This document shows, in pieces, positions 47,427 to 57,486 of a DNA stretch of 64,000 bases. A model generated the notes under the pieces. It was not told the DNA's origin and ran no database searches. It saw only the letters and a list, made by a program, of their open reading frames with translations. The position numbers were made by a program, and so were the translations under genes. Source of the DNA: Lewinellaceae bacterium (GTDB lineage Bacteria; Bacteroidota; Bacteroidia; Chitinophagales; Saprospiraceae); NCBI GenBank assembly GCA_016712415.1, contig JADJRC010000007.1:1-64000 (forward strand). The letters run 5' to 3'. Positions within the stretch are counted from its first letter, which is position 1, and each line of letters opens with the position of its first letter.

Positions 47427-48072
47427 CTATTTCTTATTCCGGTCGTGGACAAAAGCATCAATGCCGCGCTTTTCCAACTGATCGCCCACCTGAATGGCCC
47501 TGGCCTTGTCGTTGGTCCGCAAAACGACGACAACGGCGTATTTTCCGCCGTTTGTTTTGCCGATCTCCGCATTGGTATAGCCCATTTTTATCACTTGTTC
47601 GAGTCTTTCACGTGCGCCGTCCAAATAAGTAAAGGTTCCGGCCCGCACTTCCCAGCGCCCGGAGCCGGGACCGGCAACCACCGGCGTACTGCCTTTGGTC
47701 GTAGTTGTAGAGGTTTTGGAAGTGGTTTGCGGTGTGGTTTCCTTTGGCGCCACGGGTTGTGAAATGACAGGAGCCGTTTGTTTGTCGGAAGTGGCTGGCG
47801 ACTTGGTGCTGCCCGTTTTACCGGCATCATCTTCAATACCGTCTTTGCTGACAGCCGGCTGAGTATTCTCCCCATTGCCAATGTACGCGCTGCCTCCGCC
47901 GGCAGAATCCGTTGCCGGGTACATTTTTTTGAGCGTTTCCTGCCATTCAGCCTGTTCCTGGGCTTTAAGTTGCTTTTCCCTTTTGCATCTGACATGCCTT
48001 GTATCCTGCCGCCAGGACGAGCGTGGCAAGCACCGCATAGAGCAGATATGTGAGCAAACTATTCGTTTTCAT
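47427..48072 (-). CDS. SPOR-domain membrane protein (one frameshift)
   Basis: About 214 residues after repair. ATG 48072 gives one membrane segment (LLTYLLYAVLATLVLAAGYK). The frame changes between about 47985 and 48015 into a charged coil (REKQLKAQEQAEWQETLKKM), a Ser/Thr/Pro/Lys-rich linker, and a SPOR domain of about 70 residues (RWEVRAGTFTYLDGARERLE, VIKMGYTNAEIGKTNGGKYA, VVVLRTNDKARAIQ, LEKRGIDAFVHDRNKK). SPOR domains bind peptidoglycan stripped of stem peptides at division sites. The break adds one base near a short run and looks like an indel. Envelope/division role inferred. Confidence 0.8.
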
Positions 48073-48197
48073 ACCGTCGCGTTGTTTGATTGAAAGGTTA
48101 GAGAATCAGGTTTTTACCAGCTAAAGATAGGCGTTTTCGGGATTGTGTTTTTCGCCATTGTGTCATTCATCATTCCGGCATTTGTCGCGATTTCCGT

Positions 48198-50078
48198 CTA
48201 CTTGTCTCCTGCCGGGTACTTATTGTCTTGGGGATTGGTATCCGGTATCGTCCGCAAGCCAAGCACGGCACTTTTTACTGTTTTGGCTCGTGCACAGGCT
48301 ATCGGGGTCTGTTGTTTGCCATCCTTCCAAATGGCTGCCGTGTGGTGTATTGTTTCCTTTGATCCATCAGTATATTCCACTACAAGGTGGAGCGGCACTG
48401 GAATATTGCCTTTGCGGGCAATTAAAATCACCTGACAATTGGCGGCTTCGTCGTTTGTAATACCCTGAATGCCCATATCCGGGTACCCCCATTCGAAAAA
48501 CCAGGGGCGCCAGAACCAGTCGAGGTTCTGCCCGGAAGCGTCGTTCCAGGTATTAAAAAAGTCGAAGGGCGCCGGGTGTTTACCTTTCCAGCGATCCATG
48601 TAGGTAGTCATACAGGAGTGAAATTTGTCGTATCCCAGCAGGTCGAGCAACGTGAGGTAAGCATTTTGCGGGCGCTGGTAAGAAGCATTTCGATACCCCG
48701 TACTGAGGTTGCGGGAGCGTACCATCGGCGGGATGTCGTTATCGGTGCAGGCGACAAACGAATAGCCGCGCACGCCGCCAAGGGTGTGGTTGCTGAGGGA
48801 ATCCGACAGCGTGTAATCGAAGAAAGAAGCCCAGCCTTCGTCCATCCAGGCGTAATCCTGCTCGTTGATGCCCATCATAAACGGAAAATAGGTGTGGCTC
48901 ACTTCATGGACCGTAAGGGTCATGGGCGAGCGCGGGGCTGTACTGGCATCGTTGCACATCATGGGATATTCCATGCCGTCGTTGCCATTAAACACCGTCA
49001 TGGACGGGTAGGGGAAAGGATACCCCGGCAGGTAAGTGCTCATAAGCCGGATGCCGTCGGCAGCGATGCGGGCGACCTGCGGGTAATCGGTAGCGGAGGT
49101 ATTGTAGGCCGCGCTGACAAATGTGCGGCGCCCTGTTTTGTCGTCCACGACTACGGATGTGGCATCCCAGTTGTTGTGATCACTTGCGGCGAAGGCAAAA
49201 TCAGGCACATCCGAAGCCTTGAACCGGAATATGTTTTGCGCTGCCTTTTTGTAAACACCGCCGGCAGCAAGTTCCTTTTCCGAAAAAACAGCAACCACCT
49301 CGGCAGCGGTATGTGCGCGGGTCCAGCGGTCCAGGTATGTTTTCTCCAGCAAATCGGCAGCATTTTGCCATTCTCCCGTTGCCCACACCTGAAAGCCGTA
49401 TGGCATTGCGATCGTTACGTCGTAGTCGGCAAATTCGTGATAAAACTCATACTGCCCGTTATAGGGTGCGTTGGCCCATCCTTGCAGGTCGTCGTAAACG
49501 GCGATTTGCGGGTACCAGTAGGGTACAAAAAAGGTAGTGCTGTCGCATACACATTCGCGCGCGGCATCTTCCCCTGCAGGGAGTGTGTACGACCATCGCA
49601 CCGCAATTGTCGTCGTTGTTTTTGGCGCTAATGGATTGTTTTTCAGGGAGATATCGAGAAATGTATTTGCGCGGCGCCGATTCTTTTCATCTACCTCAAT
49701 GCCGTTTAAGGTGATCGACTCGATCCGCACCCCTTCGTCCGACACATCGGACGGCGTTACATCGTAGGCGCGTTGTCCGCCTTTCCGGTACCGGTCGTGT
49801 TGCAGTTTGAACCGTATGCGGTCGAGCGAGTCGGGGCTGTTGTTGAAGTATGTAACGGTTTCCTCACCGCTCAGGCGTCGGGTTTTGGGTTCCAATGCAG
49901 CTTTAATAACATAACTGGCGCGGTTCTGCCAGTAGTTGGGACCGGGTTTGCCGTCCCAACTCCGGGTGCCGTTATCATACGGCTTTTGGAGGTTGCGGGG
50001 GAAAAACAAACTTGTCTGTGCGAAGTGCGGGCTGAGAAACAGCAAAAGGAAAGCGAAAGCAATGTAATAACGGAGCAT
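48198..50078 (-). CDS. Secreted M1-family zinc aminopeptidase
   Basis: 626 residues with signal peptide (MLRYYIAFAFLLLFLSPHFA). M1 fold: an N-terminal beta domain (ASYVIKAALEPKTRRLSGEE, LKNNPLAPKTTTTIAVRW), then the catalytic domain. The latter has the exopeptidase loop NDGMEYPMM and the zinc site HEVSHTYFPFMMGINEQDYA, followed 18 residues after the second His by Glu in WMDEGWASFFDY, that is HExxH-x18-E. Downstream SGQNLDWFWRPWFFEWGYPD matches the helical/C-terminal part. It removes N-terminal residues from peptides in the periplasm or outside. No T9SS tail. The gene is divergent from the M43 protease. Confidence 0.92.
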   Translation of the reverse strand: MLRYYIAFAFLLLFLSPHFAQTSLFFPRNLQKPYDNGTRSWDGKPGPNYWQNRASYVIKAALEPKTRRLSGEETVTYFNNSPDSLDRIRFKLQHDRYRKGGQRAYDVTPSDVSDEGVRIESITLNGIEVDEKNRRRANTFLDISLKNNPLAPKTTTTIAVRWSYTLPAGEDAARECVCDSTTFFVPYWYPQIAVYDDLQGWANAPYNGQYEFYHEFADYDVTIAMPYGFQVWATGEWQNAADLLEKTYLDRWTRAHTAAEVVAVFSEKELAAGGVYKKAAQNIFRFKASDVPDFAFAASDHNNWDATSVVVDDKTGRRTFVSAAYNTSATDYPQVARIAADGIRLMSTYLPGYPFPYPSMTVFNGNDGMEYPMMCNDASTAPRSPMTLTVHEVSHTYFPFMMGINEQDYAWMDEGWASFFDYTLSDSLSNHTLGGVRGYSFVACTDNDIPPMVRSRNLSTGYRNASYQRPQNAYLTLLDLLGYDKFHSCMTTYMDRWKGKHPAPFDFFNTWNDASGQNLDWFWRPWFFEWGYPDMGIQGITNDEAANCQVILIARKGNIPVPLHLVVEYTDGSKETIHHTAAIWKDGKQQTPIACARAKTVKSAVLGLRTIPDTNPQDNKYPAGDK

Positions 50079-50356
50079 GATTACGGTATTTTATTCAGGG
50101 GTAAAAGTAGCAGTAGTTGTGAAAAAAGGAATCACAGTTCTGTTCCCGGCCATGTCTCAAAATCAATTCTCCACTTCCCATACATTATTTTTTTGCCGTT
50201 ACACATAAGTGTGAAATATTATAGGGTATTCTACAATTCATTGATTATCAATGCATACAAAATTATCCCTTGCGACACAATGAAGAAACAACACGCTACA
50301 CCGAGATCATTCTTTTCAGACGAATAATTTTATAGTTTTCATTTGAACAAAAAAAA

Positions 50357-50364
50357 TACATTTG
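50357..50364 (+). promoter_or_regulatory. TAnnTTTG -7 element upstream of the M43 protease gene
   Basis: TACATTTG is a perfect match to the Bacteroidota -7 motif, about 108 bases before ATG 50472. No good TTG at the expected -33 distance; the nearest TTTG is at 50342-50345. The 393-base gap 50079-50471 shows no gene. Confidence 0.35.
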
Positions 50365-50471
50365 CGCCAGCGAAAATTCTCCATTTGAAAGCAGCCAGGC
50401 AATTTCCGTTTGCCCGTTTCCAGCGCTTATACCAAACTCAAATTTTTCATATTTTAACTTTTTTGTTAATC

Positions 50472-52421
50472 ATGATCAGAAATTTTCTGCTTTCAATCTG
50501 CTCGCTTCTGCTCTTTATGGGCAGCACTTTTGCCCAACAACGTACATGCGGCGCCAACGAGGTGCTCGCCCGGCAACTGCTGGAAGACCCCTTCCTGCAA
50601 CAACGTATGAATGACATCGAGCGCCACACCGAAGATTTTATCCAGTCCGGTGGCGCCCAGGACCGCGTACAGGTGACCATCCCCGTGGTGGTGCACGTAG
50701 TGTATTTCAACTCGACACAGAATATCAGTGACTTACAGATACAATCGCAAATAGACGTACTCAATGCCGATTTTCGCCGCCTGAATGCCGACGCTTCCAA
50801 CACGCCGTCTGTATTCCAATCCATCGCTGCCGACTGCGAAATCACCTTCTGCCTGGCCTCACAGGACCCCGGCGGAGCGGCCACAACCGGTATCGAGCGC
50901 CGACAGACGACCGTGAATGGTTTCAGTACCAATGACAATGTCAAGTATTACAACAACGGCGGGCTCAATGCCTGGGATCGCAACAAATACCTGAACCTCT
51001 GGGTGTGCAACCTCAGTGGTGGTCTGTTAGGCTACGCCCAGTTTCCCGGCGGCCCTGCTGCTACAGATGGCGTTGTATGCGACTATGCATACTTCGGAAC
51101 CATCAATGCCACGCCGCCTTTCCACCTGGGCCGCACGGCTACCCACGAAGTGGGCCACTGGCTCAATTGCTACCACATTTGGGGCGACGACGGCACCTCC
51201 TGCAATGGAAGTGATAATGTGAGCGATACGCCCAACCAGGCCGATGAAAACTATGGCTGCCCGTCGTTCCCGACGGTGAGCTGCAGCAACGGCCCGAATG
51301 GCGATATGTTCATGAATTACATGGACTACACCGACGATGTCTGCATGAACCTCTTTACAAACGGCCAGAAAAGCAGGATGCAATCGCTGTTTGGAGCAGG
51401 TGGCTCCCGCGCAGCGCTGCTGACCTCGCCCGGATGTCAGCCTCCCGGTGGCGGCGGCTCCTGCGGAACAGCTTCAGGCCTGACGGCTACCGGCATTACC
51501 CAGACCTCCGCAACACTGGGCTGGGGCGTCGTAAGCGGCGCTACGTCCTATAATTTGCAGTGGAAACCCACCGCGTCAGGCTCCTGGACAACCGTTACCG
51601 GTCTCGGCAGCACTTCTTACGGACTGAGCGGATTGAGCGCAGGCACCTCCTACGACTTCCAGGTGCAGGCTGTATGCGGCGCGACATCGGGCAGTTATTC
51701 CGCTGCCTCGTCCTTTACAACGCAGTCTGGCGGTGGTGGTGGATGCCCTGATGCATATGAGGCAAACAACACACGCGGCACAGCGAAGGTCATTCCTGTT
51801 AACACCGCCATCAATGCACAAATCGCGACGTCGACAGATGTAGACTGGAATCGTTTTTCCAATACCTCTTCGCAGCGGCGCATCAAGATTGAGATGTACA
51901 ACCTGCCCGCCGACTATGATGTGCGCCTGTACCGCAACAGCAGCTACCTGGCCGTTTCACAAAACGGCGGCACTGCCGACGAACTGATCATTTATAACAC
52001 GACCACCGTTTCCAGCAGCTACTACGCCTATGTGTACGGCTATGGCGGCGCTTTCAGCAACTCACAGTGCTACACGTTGAAAGTAAGCCTCAGCAGCACC
52101 AACTGGCGTACCGACGGCTCTACTGACGGAGAAGTGACGGAAATGGAAGTGCCGGTCATCTTTGAAGAAGCCGAGTTTGGCATGTATCCCAACCCGGCAA
52201 CCGACCAACTGACCGTAGAAGTGCCCATGCAGGCAGACGCCGATGTTACGGTAAGTGTGCTTGATCCGGCCGGAAAACTTGCCATACAGCAACACCGCAC
52301 CATGAGCAAGGGCGACAACCGGATGACACTCGATGTGCGTGCTTTGCCAAACGGTGTTTACTTTGTTCAGGTGCGCAATGGCGAACAATCGTTTACGCGC
52401 AAACTGGTAGTAAATAAATAA
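50472..52421 (+). CDS. Pappalysin-type (M43) metalloprotease with Fn3, PPC and T9SS domains
   Basis: 649 residues from ATG 50472; the upstream open frame (from 50343) lacks a signal, whereas this start gives LLSICSLLLFMGSTFAQQ. The catalytic domain carries THEVGHWLNCYHIWGDDG (HExxHxxGxxH-type with His225, His229, His235, Glu226) and the Met-turn MFMNYMDYTDD. After it: a fibronectin III domain (GLTATGITQTSATLGWGVVS), a PPC (pre-peptidase C-terminal) domain (DAYEANNTRGTAKVIPVN, DWNRFS) and a T9SS type A tail (FGMYPNPATDQLTVEVP, LPNGVYFVQVRNG). An exported endopeptidase of a family common in Bacteroidota. Intact. Confidence 0.93.
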   Translation: MIRNFLLSICSLLLFMGSTFAQQRTCGANEVLARQLLEDPFLQQRMNDIERHTEDFIQSGGAQDRVQVTIPVVVHVVYFNSTQNISDLQIQSQIDVLNADFRRLNADASNTPSVFQSIAADCEITFCLASQDPGGAATTGIERRQTTVNGFSTNDNVKYYNNGGLNAWDRNKYLNLWVCNLSGGLLGYAQFPGGPAATDGVVCDYAYFGTINATPPFHLGRTATHEVGHWLNCYHIWGDDGTSCNGSDNVSDTPNQADENYGCPSFPTVSCSNGPNGDMFMNYMDYTDDVCMNLFTNGQKSRMQSLFGAGGSRAALLTSPGCQPPGGGGSCGTASGLTATGITQTSATLGWGVVSGATSYNLQWKPTASGSWTTVTGLGSTSYGLSGLSAGTSYDFQVQAVCGATSGSYSAASSFTTQSGGGGGCPDAYEANNTRGTAKVIPVNTAINAQIATSTDVDWNRFSNTSSQRRIKIEMYNLPADYDVRLYRNSSYLAVSQNGGTADELIIYNTTTVSSSYYAYVYGYGGAFSNSQCYTLKVSLSSTNWRTDGSTDGEVTEMEVPVIFEEAEFGMYPNPATDQLTVEVPMQADADVTVSVLDPAGKLAIQQHRTMSKGDNRMTLDVRALPNGVYFVQVRNGEQSFTRKLVVNK

Positions 52422-52447
52422 GACTAGCGGGTTTTGGGGTTAACAAG

Positions 52448-52478
52448 TTTCAGGGCTGTCATTAAGTCAGCCCTGAAA
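52448..52478. terminator. Bidirectional hairpin between the M43 protease and the DUF4348-like gene
   Basis: Stem TTTCAGGGCTG / CAGCCCTGAAA of 11 bp with a 9-base loop, flanked by an outer complementary pair GGTTTTGGGGTT and AATCCCAAAACC, giving a nested stem. Confidence 0.7.
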
Positions 52479-52498
52479 TTTATAATCCCAAAACCACT

Positions 52499-52963
52499 TT
52501 AGTTTCCCCTTTCCTGCATATCGGAATAAAAAATAAGCGCCCAGTTGCCGTCGGGTTGCTTTGCAAAGCGCCTTTCCACGCCATAGTTGGCAGATTTTGT
52601 CATGATTCGTTCGATTATCACCATGTCGCCCAGCGTTTGCAGTTCCCGATTATAGTCGTTCGGGTTGTAATCAATGCGTTGTATACGCCAGTCTGCCTGC
52701 TGCCATTGAATATTTTGCTTTTCATAGCGAAAACTGTCCACTTGCACACTCTTATCACCCTGAAGAGGCCACACAATGTGTTCCAACTGGAACAGACTGT
52801 CCTGATGGAATTTATCGTAAAAATCGACAAAGTCTTGTGGAAGTCCGGCTGTACTTTGGAGGGTTTGTTCCGGCACAATCGCCGCGTCAGTAGCGGGTTT
52901 TTGTTGGTTTTTGCAGGCTGAAAAGCCGATAAGGCCTGTAATAAGCAAGGTCAAAAATTTCAT
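52499..52963 (-). CDS. DUF4348-like lipoprotein
   Basis: 154 residues from ATG 52963, the only start that gives a lipoprotein signal (LTLLITGLIGFSAC). The body begins LPQDFVDFYDKFHQDSLFQL and continues HIVWPLQGDKSVQVDSFRY then WALIFYSDMQERGN at the end. This pattern (FxDFYxKFhxDxxFQ, wPL) is like the DUF4348 family of Bacteroidota lipoproteins. Function unknown. Ends near a terminator shared with the convergent M43 gene; the acyl-CoA ligase upstream is on the same strand, 88 bases away. Confidence 0.65.
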   Translation of the reverse strand: MKFLTLLITGLIGFSACKNQQKPATDAAIVPEQTLQSTAGLPQDFVDFYDKFHQDSLFQLEHIVWPLQGDKSVQVDSFRYEKQNIQWQQADWRIQRIDYNPNDYNRELQTLGDMVIIERIMTKSANYGVERRFAKQPDGNWALIFYSDMQERGN

Positions 52964-53050
52964 CTGTGGCAAAAGATTGGTTGGTAACGCTGGCAAAAAG
53001 GCAGCCACGCTGCAAACGAATTTGGGGAAGCAGTTATTTGATCAGAGCGC

Positions 53051-54721
53051 TTATGCGGGTTTCTTTTCATCCCGCAGGGCCCTGCGCAGTATTTTCCCGA
53101 TGTTCGTCTTGGGCAGTTCGGTCCTGAATTCCACCTGCTTGGGTACTTTGTAGCCAGTCAGGTTTTCCCTGCAATGCGCGATAACCTCCTTTTCGGTCAG
53201 GGAGGGATCTTTTTTTACTATAAATACTTTGACTACCTCTCCGGATTTTTCATCGGGTATACCAAGCGCACAGGATTCCAGCACTTTGGGGTGCATGGCG
53301 AGTACGTCTTCCACCTCATTCGGGTAAACATTGAAACCCGATACAAGAATCATGTCTTTTTTGCGGTCTACAATCTGAAAAAAGCCATCCGGGTGCATAA
53401 ACCCCATATCACCCGTACACAACCAGCCGTTTTTGATGGTTTCGGCTGTTGCATCGGGGCGTTGCCAGTAGCCTTTCATCACCTGGGGGCCACGCGCCTG
53501 TATCTCTCCGACGTGTTCGGGGCCAGGCGGCAGGCTGTCGCCCGCTTCATCGGCAATACGCAGGTCGGTGGAGGGCACAGGCATGCCAATGGTGCCAAGC
53601 CGCATACTTTGGTCGATCGGGTTGACGGTAAGCACAGGGCTGCTCTCCGTCATGCCATATCCTTCCGTCAATTGACACCCGGTGACCTGTTGCCAACGCT
53701 CGGCCACGGCGCGCTGAACAGCCATGCCGCCGCCTACGGTTGCCTTGAGCCCGGAGAAGTCGAGCCCGGCAAAATCGGGGTGGTTCAGCATTCCGTTGAA
53801 AAGGGTGTTGACGCCGGTCACTACATTGGGCTGGTAGGTACGCCAGTCCTTGATAAGGGCTTTCAGGTCGCGGGCGTTGACAATCAGGATATTGCGCGCT
53901 CCGCAGTTCATGAATGCCAGGCAATTGACCGTAAATGCGAAAATATGGTACAGTGGGAGGGGGCACAGCGCCACAACTTCACCTTCGGGCAATATAGGCG
54001 ACAGCCAGGCGCGGATCTGCAGCATATTGGCTACCAGGTTGCGGTTGGTCAGCATGGCGCCTTTCGATACGCCGGTGGTGCCACCCGTATATTGAAGGGC
54101 AATGGTATCGTCGGGATTCGAGGCAAACGGCTTGATCGTAAATTTCCGACCCTGCCGGAGCGCATCAGCGAACATCACGGTATTCGGAATGCTGAATTTG
54201 GGCACCATGCGCTTGATTTTGCGCACCACGAAATTGACAAATATTCCTTTCAGGCCCAGCATTTCGCCAATATTGGTGAGGATGACTGTTTTGATCTGGG
54301 TCTCGCCGATAATCTGCTGGAGATTGGCCGCAAAATTTTCGGCAATGATAATTGCCTTGGCGCCCGAATCGGCAAACTGGTGCCGCATTTCGCGCGGCGT
54401 ATAAAGCGGATTGGTATTGACCAGGATCAGCCCGGCCCGCAATGCTCCAAACAAGGCAATGGGATACTGCAGCAGATTGGGCATCATGAGCGCTATTCGA
54501 TCGCCGGGTTCCAGGCCGCGCGACTGCAGATAGGCGCCAAATTGGCGGCTCAAAGTATCCAGCTCGCCAAACGTCATGGTTTTGCCCATAAAAATGAAGG
54601 CCGGCAGGTCGCGGTACTTTTGAAAGCACTCTTCCACCATCGAAATGACGCTGACGTATTTGTCCGGATCGATATTGGCGGGCACGCCGTTTGGATAAAT
54701 TTTCAGCCAGGGTTTGTCCAT
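53051..54721 (-). CDS. Long-chain fatty acyl-CoA ligase (FadD-like)
   Basis: 556 residues from ATG 54721 (MDKPWLKIYPNGVPAN). ANL-superfamily adenylating enzyme: the AMP-binding P-loop IALQYTGGTTGVSKGAMLTN, the second motif YGMTESSP, WLCTGDMGFM (the ATP-binding Asp), DRKKDMILVSGFNVYPNEVE and the C-terminal Lys in PKTNIGKILRR. Activates fatty acids to acyl-CoA. ACATEP-type FadD features such as NLLQYPIALFGALRAGLILV match E. coli FadD closely in layout. Its start lies only about 30 bases from the GH2 stop upstream, so the two may share a transcript. Peripheral membrane or cytoplasmic. Confidence 0.93.
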   Translation of the reverse strand: MDKPWLKIYPNGVPANIDPDKYVSVISMVEECFQKYRDLPAFIFMGKTMTFGELDTLSRQFGAYLQSRGLEPGDRIALMMPNLLQYPIALFGALRAGLILVNTNPLYTPREMRHQFADSGAKAIIIAENFAANLQQIIGETQIKTVILTNIGEMLGLKGIFVNFVVRKIKRMVPKFSIPNTVMFADALRQGRKFTIKPFASNPDDTIALQYTGGTTGVSKGAMLTNRNLVANMLQIRAWLSPILPEGEVVALCPLPLYHIFAFTVNCLAFMNCGARNILIVNARDLKALIKDWRTYQPNVVTGVNTLFNGMLNHPDFAGLDFSGLKATVGGGMAVQRAVAERWQQVTGCQLTEGYGMTESSPVLTVNPIDQSMRLGTIGMPVPSTDLRIADEAGDSLPPGPEHVGEIQARGPQVMKGYWQRPDATAETIKNGWLCTGDMGFMHPDGFFQIVDRKKDMILVSGFNVYPNEVEDVLAMHPKVLESCALGIPDEKSGEVVKVFIVKKDPSLTEKEVIAHCRENLTGYKVPKQVEFRTELPKTNIGKILRRALRDEKKPA

Positions 54722-54753
54722 GGTTTGAATCTGTTGAAGTTGTAGAAATGATA

Positions 54754-57273
54754 TCAATTGTAGGTATCCACCAAACTCTTTATCCTGAATGCCGACTGCG
54801 GATCGTCGATCACGCCATTGGTTCTGAACAGCACGGTTTTGCGCTCGCCCGGAAGCATGTCAAAATAGTTGTCGCTTAAAAAGCCTTTTGCATCCGTGCT
54901 GATCAACACGTTCCTGGCCAGTTTGTTGCTTTCCAGGCTAATCCGGTATCCTTCATTTACCTGTTCGACTTTCATGCTGATTCGGGTGCGCGGCAGGGCC
55001 TGTTTGCGCGGTGGTGTGAAATAGTACAACCGGCGGTACAGCAAATTGCCTTCCGGACTTTTGAGGGTGATCTCCACAACGGCGTTTTCTTCTTTTTTAC
55101 GCCCCAAAACGGACTTGAGCGCACTTTGCCAGATCATCCGGCTGGAGTCGGTGCGGATAGGGGTATCGAGCTGCGTCACGTCGCTGAGCGCCTTGCCATC
55201 GAAGTCGAAAGCACGCACCTGCACCGTTACCCGGACGTCTGTTGCCAGGTCGCATACGCCGTATATTTTCAGGATATCGTCTTCCACAAGCGGCATGGCT
55301 GCCACGGGGCGGAACACATCGCGGGCGTAGTATTGCAATGCTTTCCAGCGTCCGTAGTAATCGCGACCGGCCCAGGAAGCCACAGGCCACACATCATTGA
55401 GTTGCCAGTAAAGCGTGCCCATGCAATAGGGCTTGTTTCGGCGGTGGGCTTCAATTCCCGTGCGCATGCCTTCGGCCTGGAGGAGTTGGCTGACGTAAAC
55501 AAAGTCTTCGAAATTGTTGGTCGGGCGGTAGTCGCGTTTCATGTATTCGGCGATGATGGCGTTGCCCCGCGGATGTTTCTGGTGCGTAAGCATAACCTTG
55601 CTGTCGAGTACCCGGTCGTCGGGTTGCGTAAACGTCGTGATGGTATGCCAGTCGGGAAACGACTGAAAGCCGTATTCACTCATAAAACGCGGCACCTTTT
55701 TATTAAACATATCGAACGGCTCCTCGTCGTGCCAGACCCCCCAATAATGCGAATCACCTTCGGTGGTCGATTTGGCGTTGGCCCGGCCGAATTTCGGCGA
55801 ACTCTCCCAGTAGGGTACGCCGCCGCCGTAATTCTCGACATAGGTACGCAGCAGATCGTTGAAGAGCACCTGGTAGTCGCGCCAGAGCTGGCCGCGCTGG
55901 GCTTCGGTAAACTGCATTTGCCAGCCCCAGTTATGCCAGGCCTCATCGTTCTCGTTGTTGCCACACCACAGCGCAATGCAGGGGTGCTGGCGCAGGCGCT
56001 CGATCTGCTCGAACGCCTCCCTGGAGGCATTTTTCAAAAAACTGCCGTTGCCCGGGTACATGGCACAGGCGTACATGAAGTCCTGCCAGACGAGGATTCC
56101 ACGCGCGTCGCAGAGTTGGTAAAACAGATCGTCTTCGTAGATGCCGCCACCCCACACGCGCAGCATGTTCATGTTGGAAGCCACGGCGTCGTCGAGCAGC
56201 CGCTTGTACTGGTCGGGAGCGACGCGATCCTGAAACATGTCCTGCGGGATGTAGTTGGCGCCTTTGGCAAATACCGGTACTCCGTTCAGTTTGAAATAGA
56301 AACTTTCGCCGGCGCTGTCTTTTTCCCGCACCAGTTCAACGGTACGGATGCCCATACGTACATCGGCGCGTTCGATGGTGGCCACATTTTGTTTGATACT
56401 GACCGAGAAATCGTACAGAAAGGGCTCTCCCATGCCGTTGCACCACCAGAGTCGGGGTTCGGGCACATCCCAGGTAACGGAATCTTCATGGACGCCAATC
56501 TGGAGTTTCCGGTCTTCCACGGATTTGCTTTTGCCGATTTGTGTGAATACCGTAACGGGCGCGGCAATGTCGGAACGGTATCGGAAACGGGCAACCATCC
56601 GGGCATTTTCCTTCGTCAGTTTTTGTGTGGTGACGTAAATATTCTCGATAATCAGATCGTTCCAGGCGAGTATTTCCGGCGCTTTCAGGATGCCGCAGCC
56701 CACGAAACGCGGTCCCCAATCCCAGCCATAGTGGAACTGTGCCTTTCGCGTCATGGTGCGTATCCCGCCGGGCAACTCGTAGCCGAGGTTCTTCCAGTCT
56801 GGTTCGACTTTCTTCAACGGACTTTCAAAATATACGTGCAACCTGTTGCCTTTGGGTTTTAACAGATGCCTGGCATCCGCTTTCCAGGTCCGGAACATAT
56901 TGTCGGTCTCCAGCAGCAGACTATCATTCAGGTAGACATGCGCATAGGTATCGAGGCTTTTGAAAACCAGTTCAACGTGTTTGTGCTGCAGCACAGCCGA
57001 ATCCACATCGAACACGCATTGGAATTCCCAGTCTTCCCGCTCAATCCATTGTAGTTTTTCTTCGTTGTCACGGTAATAGGGATCCTCGATCATGCCATTC
57101 TGCAACAGGGCGGTATGCACACTGACCGGCACTTTGGTTGGTTTCCAGGATTCAGTATGGGCCTGCCGGAACTCCCAGGGTACATGAATTGGTTGGCGGA
57201 CCGGTAAGGCTGTGGTTTGAGCGAGGGCTGGCATGGCAAGCAAAACGGATATGACGAGCGTAAAAAACTTCAT
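54754..57273 (-). CDS. Secreted beta-mannosidase, glycoside hydrolase family 2
   Basis: 839 residues from ATG 57273 with a signal peptide (FFTLVISVLLAMPALAQ); an ATG at 57330 is upstream and does not fit. GH2 domains: galactose-binding sandwich (REDWEFQCVFDVDSAVLQHK, SLDTYAHVYLNDSLLLETDN), Ig-like sandwich, TIM barrel with the acid/base Glu in ALWCGNNENDEAW and the nucleophile Glu in MSEYGFQSFPDW, then C-terminal sandwich domains. The ENDEAW and SEYGFQS forms are beta-mannosidase-like. Cleaves non-reducing mannosyl ends of mannan-like oligosaccharides. Reads as an export-dependent scavenging enzyme. Confidence 0.92.
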   Translation of the reverse strand: MKFFTLVISVLLAMPALAQTTALPVRQPIHVPWEFRQAHTESWKPTKVPVSVHTALLQNGMIEDPYYRDNEEKLQWIEREDWEFQCVFDVDSAVLQHKHVELVFKSLDTYAHVYLNDSLLLETDNMFRTWKADARHLLKPKGNRLHVYFESPLKKVEPDWKNLGYELPGGIRTMTRKAQFHYGWDWGPRFVGCGILKAPEILAWNDLIIENIYVTTQKLTKENARMVARFRYRSDIAAPVTVFTQIGKSKSVEDRKLQIGVHEDSVTWDVPEPRLWWCNGMGEPFLYDFSVSIKQNVATIERADVRMGIRTVELVREKDSAGESFYFKLNGVPVFAKGANYIPQDMFQDRVAPDQYKRLLDDAVASNMNMLRVWGGGIYEDDLFYQLCDARGILVWQDFMYACAMYPGNGSFLKNASREAFEQIERLRQHPCIALWCGNNENDEAWHNWGWQMQFTEAQRGQLWRDYQVLFNDLLRTYVENYGGGVPYWESSPKFGRANAKSTTEGDSHYWGVWHDEEPFDMFNKKVPRFMSEYGFQSFPDWHTITTFTQPDDRVLDSKVMLTHQKHPRGNAIIAEYMKRDYRPTNNFEDFVYVSQLLQAEGMRTGIEAHRRNKPYCMGTLYWQLNDVWPVASWAGRDYYGRWKALQYYARDVFRPVAAMPLVEDDILKIYGVCDLATDVRVTVQVRAFDFDGKALSDVTQLDTPIRTDSSRMIWQSALKSVLGRKKEENAVVEITLKSPEGNLLYRRLYYFTPPRKQALPRTRISMKVEQVNEGYRISLESNKLARNVLISTDAKGFLSDNYFDMLPGERKTVLFRTNGVIDDPQSAFRIKSLVDTYN

Positions 57274-57486
57274 GAAGGGTTGAATTAGTTGAAGTAGTCG
57301 GCAAAAGTACATTTTTAAGGCCGGGCGCAAAAAACCACTTAAACTAGCCTCACGTATATTTTCTCAACGAAATCACGTCGGTTTTTGACGTTTGAGCAAA
57401 CATCGCACAATGTATGCGGGAAAGAGGTTACTTTTGGGGTGAAATTTAGCCCTTCAAAAAACAGATTATGTTCAATTAAAGAAAAA

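Noticed and set aside
55126..56862. 578-codon open frame opposite the GH2 beta-mannosidase
   Set aside because: Pure antisense shadow of the GH2 gene; no start context, no domain.
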